From: Rickettsiales bacterium
Lineage (GTDB): Bacteria; Pseudomonadota; Alphaproteobacteria; Rickettsiales; SXRF01
Direction: 5' to 3'
Assembly: GCA_021299465.1 (NCBI GenBank)
Contig: JAJTHB010000023.1
Location: 1-49,991 of the forward strand
Length of the DNA: 49,991 nucleotides
This document shows positions 44,131 to 49,991 of the stretch, piece by piece; the first letter of the stretch is position 1, and each line of letters begins with the position of its first letter. The translations under genes were made by a program, and so were the position numbers. The notes under the pieces are model-generated. The model was not told the origin of the DNA. It ran no database searches and saw nothing but the letters and a program-made list of their open reading frames with translations.

Positions 44131-44844
44131 TTATTGGGCGCTTAGACGTACACTGACGGTACAGAGGCTGTTGGTATTTGCAACATAGGAACCGCTGTAA
44201 TTATAACTAGCCGAAGCATTCAGGCACAAATTACTACCACCAATCGCCCCGAGAACCCTTCCTGTTGCAGGCCTGCCATCATCAATTTTAACATCCATCG
44301 CCAGCGCATCCAGCGATGGGATAATGCCTCTGCCGTCCGAAGAAAGGGAAACACCAGGTCTAACTATTTCAAGGTAATTTCCAGTCCACATATTCGCTGT
44401 GGCAATTCCTGCTGTACTTATATTATCAATAAAATAAATCGCAAAAACAGCTCTATCAGCAAAACCTGTGGGGGCATTTTGGCGCGTGAGTGTGGCGCCG
44501 GTACCAGAAAAAGAACCCTGTATTAATCCAGCTAATGCCAACTCCTGCCATGCTGACTGAGTATCACCTGTGAGCCAACTAATCCTTCCATCACCATTAC
44601 CATCGGTAACGACAGGGAAAAAACTAGTCGCATTCGTTATATCGCCGGGCAAACCGTCATATTTTAATTTGAAGGTGACTACCGCTGCGTCAAATTTTTC
44701 GAAGTCAGACATCACACTCTTGATTTCGGCGCTTCGAATCAGGCTGCTGCCAAAGACAATGCCACCTATGATCAAGCCAATAATAATCAGTACAACCGAA
44801 ATCTCAACTAAAGTGAAACCTTTTGCTTGTCCGCTTTTTAACAT
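44131..44844 (-). CDS. Prepilin/pseudopilin-like protein
   Basis: The 237-residue protein starts MLKSGQAKGFTLVEISVV, a type III/IV prepilin leader with cleavage expected after the glycine before FTLVE and a glutamate at mature position 5. A hydrophobic helix follows (ISVVLIIIGLIIGGIVFGSS). The mature domain has LKYDGLPGDITNATSFF and DGNGDGRISW, a pattern of pseudopilins with a GD-rich, possibly calcium-binding loop. A C-terminal cysteine pair (CLNAS and LCTVSV) could form a disulphide loop. ATG 44844 with GAAGG upstream is preferred over GTG 44859. It heads a unit with the GT-C enzyme. A prepilin peptidase gene is present at 4.4-4.9 kb. Confidence 0.85.
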   Translation of the reverse strand: MLKSGQAKGFTLVEISVVLIIIGLIIGGIVFGSSLIRSAEIKSVMSDFEKFDAAVVTFKLKYDGLPGDITNATSFFPVVTDGNGDGRISWLTGDTQSAWQELALAGLIQGSFSGTGATLTRQNAPTGFADRAVFAIYFIDNISTAGIATANMWTGNYLEIVRPGVSLSSDGRGIIPSLDALAMDVKIDDGRPATGRVLGAIGGSNLCLNASASYNYSGSYVANTNSLCTVSVRLSAQ

Positions 44845-44869
44845 AACCAAAGCCTTCACTTATATTAGT

Positions 44870-44889
44870 ATGGTCGGGGAGATAGGATT
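44870..44889 (-). repeat. Second copy of the tRNA-Pro 3' end (att-like direct repeat)
   Basis: The 20 bases atggtcggggagataggatt occur here and again at 45051-45070, where they are the 3' end of tRNA-Pro with its CCA. The copies are in direct orientation, 181 bp apart. This is the arrangement left by an integrative element at a tRNA 3' end, with the intact tRNA on one side and a 3' fragment on the other. Confidence 0.85.
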
Positions 44890-45050
44890 GTCACATGGCC
44901 TCCTGGCCATGTGCCGCGAGCGGCAGCTTGCGCTGACAAATTTTGCTTACTGCAAAATTTACGAACCTAAAGAACGGTTCGAGCCCTATCACCTCAAATA
45001 CTTCCTTATAAGAAATTGGAGTATAACTCCAATTTCTTATAAGGAAAAAA
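44890..45050. other. Hairpin-rich insert between the two tRNA 3'-end copies
   Basis: This 161-bp non-coding stretch is a chain of hairpins: CACATGGCC with GGCCATGTG around a TCCT loop; AAATTTTGC with GCAAAATTT; CGAACC with GGTTCG; and a perfect 21-bp hairpin next to the tRNA. Its inner end reads GGTTCGAGCCCTATCACC, which looks like the T-arm and acceptor of a tRNA in the opposite orientation. So the unit is bounded by tRNA-like ends facing outward. It may be a remnant of an integrated element or a small non-autonomous repeat. No protein is encoded. Confidence 0.6.
45002..45046. repeat. Perfect 21-bp hairpin beside tRNA-Pro
   Basis: Two 21-bp arms (45002-45022 and 45026-45046) are exact inverted complements separated by ATA. 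The hairpin lies 5 bases past the tRNA CCA end. On the tRNA strand the T run precedes the hairpin rather than following it, so it is not a standard terminator. It belongs to the hairpin-rich insert. Confidence 0.9.
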
Positions 45051-45051
45051 A

Positions 45052-45128
<77 letters not shown>

Positions 45129-45254
45129 ACACCATGCAACTACCAACCTGGCAGCGCATTTATTCATTATTCCCTCACTCGCGTTCGGGTGGCAGACTGG
45201 GCTGCTCCCGATTCAGGTGCGCATGCTTAACACAGCACAATGATTTGGCAAGTG

Positions 45255-46226
45255 CTAAGCTGCTGCATCACTTCCTGACTGCTTTTCCAGCCTCTTTGCC
45301 CGAATCATTGACGCAACCACCGCCGTGCCGAGGATCAGAACAATTACCGCAAGCGAAATCGCGGTTGGGATTTTATAATGATGCATGAGCAGCATTTTGA
45401 TGCCGACGAAAATCAGCAGCACCGAAAGCCCCATTTTGAGGTAGTAAAACTTGTGGATCAGGCCGGCAAGCATGAAATACATCGAGCGCAAGCCGAGAAT
45501 AGCAAAGGCATTCGCCGTAAACACAATGAACGGATCGAGTGTTACCGCGAAAATCGCCGGAATCGAATCCACCGCGAATACCAGATCGGTCGCCTCGACC
45601 AGCATCAATACTAAAAATAGCGGTGTGGCGATCCATTTGCCGCCTTCCTTTACCCAGAATTTATTGCCGCGGAAATCTGGCGTCATCTGGATGTATTTTT
45701 TGACGAGCTTCACCACCGGGTTTTTGCTCGGGTCATATTGCTCGTCTTTCGACATGGCGAGCTTGACGCCGGTAAAGAGCAGGAACGCGCCAAAAATGTA
45801 TATAATCCAGCCATATTCTTTCACCAGCTCACTGCCAAGCCAGATCATGACACCGCGCATCACCAACGCGCCTAATATACCCCAGAAGAGCACACGGTGC
45901 TGGTATTTGAGCGGTACGGCGAAATAGCTGAAAATAATAGCGATAACGAAGACGTTATCCATAGATAGCGATAGCTCGATGATATAGCCGGTGAAATATT
46001 CCAGCCCCTTCTGAGGCCCGAAATGGCTCCACACCCAGCCGCCAAAAATCATGGCGAGCGCGACCCAAATGGCCACACGCACAGAAGCGTCCTTAAAGGT
46101 CAGCCCCTCTTCTTTTTTCTTGGTAACACCAAGATCAATCATGATCGCGGTAATGAGGAAAGCTACGAACGCCACCCAAAACCAAACGCTAACACCCGTT
46201 GCTGCCTCTGTCATTGCCTGTTCCAA
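45255..46226 (-). CDS. TerC family integral membrane protein (Alx-like)
   Basis: The 323-residue protein has about nine helices and the TerC signatures ELSLSMDNVFVIAIIFSYF near residue 85 and VEATDLVFAVDSIPAIFAVT near residue 215, whose aspartates are thought to bind a metal ion. The family includes Alx, which exports manganese, and TerC of the tellurite cluster; this lone gene looks more like Alx. The end is a basic cytoplasmic tail. I looked for a yybP-ykoY manganese riboswitch in the 82-bp gap upstream and saw none. It is divergent from the channel gene. Confidence 0.9.
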   Translation of the reverse strand: MEQAMTEAATGVSVWFWVAFVAFLITAIMIDLGVTKKKEEGLTFKDASVRVAIWVALAMIFGGWVWSHFGPQKGLEYFTGYIIELSLSMDNVFVIAIIFSYFAVPLKYQHRVLFWGILGALVMRGVMIWLGSELVKEYGWIIYIFGAFLLFTGVKLAMSKDEQYDPSKNPVVKLVKKYIQMTPDFRGNKFWVKEGGKWIATPLFLVLMLVEATDLVFAVDSIPAIFAVTLDPFIVFTANAFAILGLRSMYFMLAGLIHKFYYLKMGLSVLLIFVGIKMLLMHHYKIPTAISLAVIVLILGTAVVASMIRAKRLEKQSGSDAAA

Positions 46227-46308
46227 AACACATCTCCATGCATACTTGTGAATTACAAATAGGCGACCTATATAGTCGGCTAAATTTTAAAATAAAGGAT
46301 AAAGCGAC

Positions 46309-47106
46309 ATGGGATTTCAAAATAGGCTGCGCGAGATAGTGGAAAAACCACTTTTTCAGAAAACCATTATATTTCTGATTATTATCAACGCCATCACGCT
46401 GGGGCTTGAGACCTATCCCGAGGTCATGGCAAGCTACGGCGCGGTGCTTACTGGACTGGATCGTGTGATCCTTTGGATCTTCGTCGCTGAGCTCTTGATG
46501 CGCATCGCCGCCTATGGCCTCAATTTTTTCAAAGATCCATGGAATCTGTTTGATTTTGCCATCGTCAGCGTCTCGCTGGTTCCAGCTCAGGAAGGCTTCT
46601 CGGTCCTGCGCGCGTTGCGCGTGCTGCGTGTACTCCGTCTTATTTCAGCCTTCCCGCGCCTGCGCTCGGTGGTGCAGGGCCTGGTCGGCGCGATTCCCGG
46701 CATCGCCTCCATCGCGCTGATCATGATACTTATCTTCTATGTATTCGCAGTGATGGCGACCAAGCTATACGGTGCTGTTTACCCCGAATGGTTCGGCACG
46801 CTCGGCAATTCGTTCTTCACGCTCTTTCAGATTATGACACTCGAAGGCTGGGCGGATATGGTACGCCAGATTCTTACCACCCACCCGAACGCCTGGATTT
46901 TCTTTGTGATCTACATCCTAGCCGCCACTTTCACCGTGCTGAACCTATTCATCGCCGTCATCGTTGAGGCGATGCAGAACGAGCACAAAAAACATGAAGA
47001 AGTGATGGAAGATACCGAACGCCAGATTCTGGAGGAAGTGCGAGATCTTAAAAAGCTGATTCAATCCATTCAGTTTAGTAAAGAGGCTAGAAATTCATCA
47101 GAATAA
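46309..47106 (+). CDS. Single-domain voltage-gated cation channel (NaChBac family)
   Basis: The 265-residue protein has six helices as one repeat of a voltage-gated channel. S4 has arginines every third residue: R101, R104, R107, R110. The pore filter at residues 177-183 is TLEGWAD, where NaChBac has TLESWAS. S6 reads FTVLNLFIAVIVEAMQ. A coiled coil follows (about 225-255), which normally makes the tetramer. The glycine at filter position 4 and aspartate at position 7 suggest greater calcium preference than in sodium channels. Its 3' end overlaps the pilin-like pseudogene on the other strand by 20 bases. AAGGA lies 11 bases before ATG 46309. Confidence 0.92.
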   Translation: MGFQNRLREIVEKPLFQKTIIFLIIINAITLGLETYPEVMASYGAVLTGLDRVILWIFVAELLMRIAAYGLNFFKDPWNLFDFAIVSVSLVPAQEGFSVLRALRVLRVLRLISAFPRLRSVVQGLVGAIPGIASIALIMILIFYVFAVMATKLYGAVYPEWFGTLGNSFFTLFQIMTLEGWADMVRQILTTHPNAWIFFVIYILAATFTVLNLFIAVIVEAMQNEHKKHEEVMEDTERQILEEVRDLKKLIQSIQFSKEARNSSE

Positions 47107-47868
47107 CCGGCGAACAGTAGGACGTATAAGCCTCAGGAGATTGCATATCCTGGTTTAGATTGTAAACGATCTCTGGCGATTGGGATACATCATCTATACA
47201 CGCCATTTCTCCGGTGCCGGATACAGGATAATACGAGATTAGCGTCACGCTCTCCATTGGCAGCCCGCTGATGCTTCTGAACTTGCCGCTAAATGGCTTT
47301 GCATCATCCATTTTAGAATCCATGGCATAGCTCTCTGCCGCACCATAAATACCAAACGTATTGCCTCCTATGTTTGTTGTTCCTCCAATGTAAAGAACAT
47401 TCCTTGTACCAAACTGCTCAATGATAAAATTGTTCAGCGGCCCAAGCACGAGCAAACCACCCTTACTGTTAAAAAAACCACCGCCACCAGCATCTTTACC
47501 ATCACCTTTGAGGGCTGTTGCGGGAGAGTCAATGCCAATTCTATTCTGGCTTACAGCGCTATTATCGTAGTTTCCATTCACTAAATTTGCACTGGCCAGA
47601 TGATGCCATCACCATTCCCATTAACAGCACCGCTAAAAAACTCTGTTGCTCGCAGACAATCACCGGGCAGGCAGCGATATTTTTCTCTGAATGCGAAAGT
47701 TGCTGTCTCAATTTGATCGATCTGCGATACCTGACGCCTGATTTCAGCCGCACGAATCAGGTCTCGCCCAACCAGAATCCCCGCAATAAGCAAGCCAATC
47801 ACAACCATCACAATCGACAGCTCAATCAGCGTAAATCCATTTCTTTGCTTGAAATTTTGGTTCATCAC
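47087..47868 (-). pseudogene. Pilin-like protein, broken by a frameshift
   Basis: The first part (47868-47581) has a leader and GFTLIELSIVMVVIGLLIAG, then FREKYRCLPGDCLRATEFF and NGNGDGIIW, and ends at a TAG. Reading on in the -1 frame gives SANLVNGNYDN and 160 more residues to 47087 in an open frame. The neighbouring intact pilin-like protein has the same layout (LPGDITNATSFF then NGDGRISW and a long C-terminal part), which shows that the two ORFs are one gene with a single-base deletion. The break near 47590 does not have a classic slippery heptamer in the right register, so programmed frameshifting is unlikely. Overlap with the channel gene is 20 bases. Confidence 0.78.
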
Positions 47869-47975
47869 ACCCGTATCATTTGCTTTGGGGACATGATTAT
47901 AACCCTAAACTGGTTACCAATCAGTTTATACACAAATGGCGGTGCTTTGGTAAGCTTCTGATTTAAAAAAAATAA

Positions 47976-48116
47976 ATGGTGGTCGGCAGCGGAGTCGGAG
48001 CGAACCAATTAGTGGTCTTTGTAAACGCCATGAACGAGATGGGCAAGATATTTGAGAGCCCTGTAAAACTTGAGAAAAAATCCTTCAAATTTGAACCTCT
48101 GGTATTGGCGGCATAA
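47976..48116 (+). CDS. Small unrecognised protein, possibly phage-derived
   Basis: This 46-codon frame (MVVGSGVGANQLVVFVNAMN at the start, KKSFKFEPLVLAA at the end) lies in a 305-bp gap between the broken pilin gene and a phosphoesterase. The composition is protein-like, with an amphipathic helix, but the start has only a poor ribosome site in an A-rich stretch. The rest of the gap (47869-47975 and 48117-48173) shows nothing. Since a phage tail gene lies 0.9 kb downstream, it may be a leftover of the same element. Coding status is uncertain. Confidence 0.4.
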   Translation: MVVGSGVGANQLVVFVNAMNEMGKIFESPVKLEKKSFKFEPLVLAA

Positions 48117-48173
48117 ATTGTTATGTTTGCAGAAATAACAGAAAGATAAGACTATGCGACCAAGTAAAAAAGC

Positions 48174-48944
48174 ATGAAGATCATCACTTACAGCGATTTA
48201 CATCTGGAGTTCGGGACGGAGTTTCTTCCGCCTGCCGAGAGTGATGCCGATGTGATGATTTTGGCCGGTGATATTATCACCTTTGGCGATGATTCGCCGT
48301 TGGAGCGATTTCTTGCCGGGTGGAATAAGCCGGTTCTGTTTGTGGCCGGAAACCATGAGTTCTACACTCGCAGCAACATGCAGACTGAAGCGGAACGGTT
48401 CAAGGGCTGGCTGGGTGAAAAATTCCCCAATGTGACGTTCCTTGAGGATGAAGCCATCACGTTGGAGGGCGTGCATTTCTTCGGCGGAACAATGTGGACG
48501 GATTTCAGCGGTGGTAATGCCAAGGCGATGCTGGAAGCCAGAGCGCAAATGAATGATTTTCGCCTGATCCGACAAAGCGATGATGAACTATTAACGCCAG
48601 AACGCACAGTTGATCTGCATACAGCGTTTGCTGAAAAGCTCGCAGCGTGGTTTTCTGAACCATTGCCGGGTGTGCGGGTGGTCATCACCCATCACGCGCC
48701 GGTGGTGAACCCAAATACCAAATATGGCGGTAGCCTGCTTATGCCAGCTTTTAACTCGCTGGATATGATCGAAGTGATTGATACTCATCAGCCTGCACTG
48801 TGGGTGTATGGTCACACGCATGAATGCGATGATCACCACATAGGCAGTACGCGAATTATCTCAAACCAGCTTGGCTATCCAAACCGCGCTGGTGGTTATG
48901 AATGCAAAGGCTTTGACCCAGCAGGACTGCCTGTCACGCTATAA
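48174..48944 (+). CDS. Calcineurin-like metallophosphoesterase
   Basis: The 256-residue protein has the metal-binding motifs of the family in order: SDLHLE (D8, H10), LAGDI (D33), AGNHEFY (N60, H61), THHAP and YGHTHE. The enzyme should be a soluble phosphodiesterase or phosphatase with two metals; the substrate is not apparent. Proteins of this subtype are common in phage and chromosomal islands. It sits 14 bases before a phage tail-like gene, so it may have arrived with it. Confidence 0.88.
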   Translation: MKIITYSDLHLEFGTEFLPPAESDADVMILAGDIITFGDDSPLERFLAGWNKPVLFVAGNHEFYTRSNMQTEAERFKGWLGEKFPNVTFLEDEAITLEGVHFFGGTMWTDFSGGNAKAMLEARAQMNDFRLIRQSDDELLTPERTVDLHTAFAEKLAAWFSEPLPGVRVVITHHAPVVNPNTKYGGSLLMPAFNSLDMIEVIDTHQPALWVYGHTHECDDHHIGSTRIISNQLGYPNRAGGYECKGFDPAGLPVTL

Positions 48945-48958
48945 TCAGGAATTTAACC

Positions 48959-49540
48959 ATGTCTGTTGATCTTTCAGTCGAGAGCGATCTGAAGTCGCTG
49001 CGCCGTGGCCTGAGTGCGCTGGAGAAGCAGGCCGCGCCGCAAGCGACCGTGCGAACCCTGAACCGAGTGGCGGAAAGCGCGAAGGTTTCAAGCGCCCGGC
49101 ACATTGCCCTACAAATGGGCGGCAGGCAGGCTGCTGTAAAAAGACGTATCGAGACCCGCCCATCTACCTTCCGGCGTTTATGGGCGGCGCTGGTAGCAAG
49201 TGAGCGCCCATTGCATTTGATCGAGTTCGTGGTCGGCTCCAAGAAGCCAACCCAACAGCCCGGTGGCAAGCGCGGATTGGTGAAGGCCAAAGCATGGGGA
49301 AAGAATCGCACCTATCGCAGCGCCTTCATCGCACCGCGCAAAAAAGGATCGAACACCACGGAAGTGTATATGCGGAAATCTGGGAAGCGGCTGCCGCTGA
49401 AGCTGTTGTTCGGACCCGGCATCATGCAGCTGTTTAAGCAACGGGAGAATGTCCAAACAATGGAACAGACGGTGAATGACCGTCTGCCCAAGGAGTTTAT
49501 GCAGAACCTCGCCTACTACATGGCGAAGATCAGGCGTTAA
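48959..49540 (+). CDS. Phage minor tail protein Z-like protein
   Basis: The 193-residue basic protein resembles the Minor_tail_Z family of lambdoid prophages. It begins with a helical part (LKSLRRGLSALEKQAAPQAT, then TLNRVAESAKVSSARHIA), has a central RRIETRPS segment and ends with the QTVNDRLPKEFMQNLAYYM helix. No other head or tail gene is present in this window, so it is a phage remnant or domesticated gene. Its stop overlaps the end of zur by 4 bases, which places it at a tight convergent junction with a host gene. Confidence 0.65.
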   Translation: MSVDLSVESDLKSLRRGLSALEKQAAPQATVRTLNRVAESAKVSSARHIALQMGGRQAAVKRRIETRPSTFRRLWAALVASERPLHLIEFVVGSKKPTQQPGGKRGLVKAKAWGKNRTYRSAFIAPRKKGSNTTEVYMRKSGKRLPLKLLFGPGIMQLFKQRENVQTMEQTVNDRLPKEFMQNLAYYMAKIRR

Positions 49541-49935
49541 GCCGCGCATGCCTCGCAGGTGATGGGGAGTTCAATCACCGCATGTTTTGTAAGGCGCACG
49601 CCTTGAACTCTAAGCGATTCAAGCTGATGAATCACTGCGTGATCGTGCAGTTCTGCAACTTTGTGGCAGTCATGGCAGACGGTAAGCACGGAAAGCGCGT
49701 GCTTATGATCGCCCGTGCAGTCACAGGCAACAAACGCGCCCAGCTCTTTAATTTTATGTACGGCACCTTCTTTAATCAGTGCATCAAGCGCACGATAGAT
49801 GATGGTAGGTGCCTTGATACCCTTTGGTTTAAGCCGTTCAAGCAAATCATAGGCGCTCATTGGATTATGGCTATCTTTCAGTGCTCTAAGCACCAAATCA
49901 CGCGGGTGTACGGGGTAGCTGCTTGGTCTTGCCAT
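49537..49935 (-). CDS. zur: Fur-family zinc uptake regulator Zur
   Basis: The 132-residue protein has an N-terminal winged helix (SAYDLLERLKPKGIKAPTIIYRALDAL) and a C-terminal dimerisation domain with structural cysteines in CHDCHKVAEL and CEAC. CDCTGDHKH is the regulatory metal region. The pattern fits Zur better than Fur, which has different histidine spacing. AGGAGG precedes two adjacent ATGs; 49935 leaves a workable spacer and is preferred over 49938. A 23-bp palindrome of Zur type lies directly upstream and suggests self-regulation or control of a divergent zinc transporter beyond the window edge. Confidence 0.88.
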   Translation of the reverse strand: MARPSSYPVHPRDLVLRALKDSHNPMSAYDLLERLKPKGIKAPTIIYRALDALIKEGAVHKIKELGAFVACDCTGDHKHALSVLTVCHDCHKVAELHDHAVIHQLESLRVQGVRLTKHAVIELPITCEACAA

Positions 49936-49950
49936 CATGCCTCCTAAAAC

Positions 49951-49973
49951 AATTTGTTATATTATTACAAATT
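49951..49973. promoter_or_regulatory. Zur-type operator upstream of zur
   Basis: A 23-bp inverted repeat runs from AATTTGT to ACAAATT around TATATTATT. Its core GTTATATTATTAC resembles the Zur box of proteobacteria (GTTATAATATAAC-like). It lies 13 bases before the first zur ATG and overlaps the probable -10 region. Confidence 0.7.
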
Positions 49974-49991
49974 GCTTTACATGCAACTGGA

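Noticed and set aside
45002-45046. Rho-independent terminator for tRNA-Pro
   Set aside because: On the tRNA strand the T run comes before the hairpin, and after the hairpin the sequence is not T-rich.
45184-45211. Terminator of terC formed by TCGGG and CCCGA arms
   Set aside because: The stem is imperfect and has no T-rich tail, so support is too weak to list.
46227-46308. yybP-ykoY manganese riboswitch upstream of terC
   Set aside because: The 82-bp gap has none of the conserved loops of that riboswitch; it only holds possible promoter elements for the divergent channel gene.
47560-47620. Programmed -1 frameshift in the pilin-like gene
   Set aside because: The frames differ by -1, but AAATTTA there is in the wrong register for zero-frame codons CAA ATT TAG, so a plain single-base deletion is simpler.

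Overview
The window reads as chromosomal DNA of an alphaproteobacterium with moderate GC and a compact, overlapping gene layout. Three things support this. The block miaB-phoH-ybeY-corC-lnt-(XRE regulator)-metK is in its usual alphaproteobacterial order. The SRP RNA-dnaX-ybaB-recR cluster is intact. Small families seen mainly in alphaproteobacteria are present: a DUF1150 protein, a TIGR02186 membrane protein beside a TauE/SafE transporter, a SAM-II riboswitch on metK, and a MucR-free XRE regulator typical of the class. I cannot name the genus.

Layout. 1-4473: end of aguB, then aguA, a YihY membrane protein and a GT-C glycosyltransferase, meeting a prepilin peptidase head-on. 4961-9429: an operon of an alpha/beta hydrolase, DprE1-like oxidase, an arabinosyltransferase-like GT-C protein and DprE2-like reductase, which is the epimerisation module for polyprenyl-phosphoryl-D-arabinose. 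9426-12246: recR, ybaB, dnaX and the SRP RNA, with two unusual palindromes built from short tandem units. 12250-16345: ExoD, FtsK, LolA, DUF1150. 16344-18655: a membrane-anchored Mrr-N-like protein, queC, queE and a frameshifted MAPEG gene. 18678-21906: metZ, trmB (carrying a third palindrome inside its coding sequence) and riboswitch-controlled metK. 21914-28121: housekeeping block through miaB and a pterin dehydratase. 28175-31564: tsaB, a lipoprotein, TauE/SafE, TIGR02186, a Usp protein.

31503-37659 is a complete biotin locus: bioF-bioH-bioC-bioD plus an RDD protein on the minus strand, diverging from bioB-bioA over a very short gap. 37637-40889 holds two unrecognised genes, smpB and dapA. 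40953-45128 looks accessory: a pilin-like gene followed at once by a GT-C glycosyltransferase and a membrane protein, lying next to tRNA-Pro, whose 3' end is duplicated 181 bp away around a hairpin-rich insert. 45255-49973: TerC, a one-domain voltage-gated cation channel, a frameshifted pilin-like gene, a small phage-like remnant and a Zur regulator with a clear operator.

The most interesting theme is envelope or pilus glycosylation. DprE1/DprE2, three GT-C enzymes, a prepilin peptidase and two pilin-like genes share one window, and the pilin-then-GT-C order recalls Pseudomonas loci in which the pilin is decorated with D-arabinofuranose. The second theme is a set of palindromes whose arms are made of 7-, 8- or 9-bp tandem units. 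No CRISPR array, rRNA or intact insertion sequence was seen.
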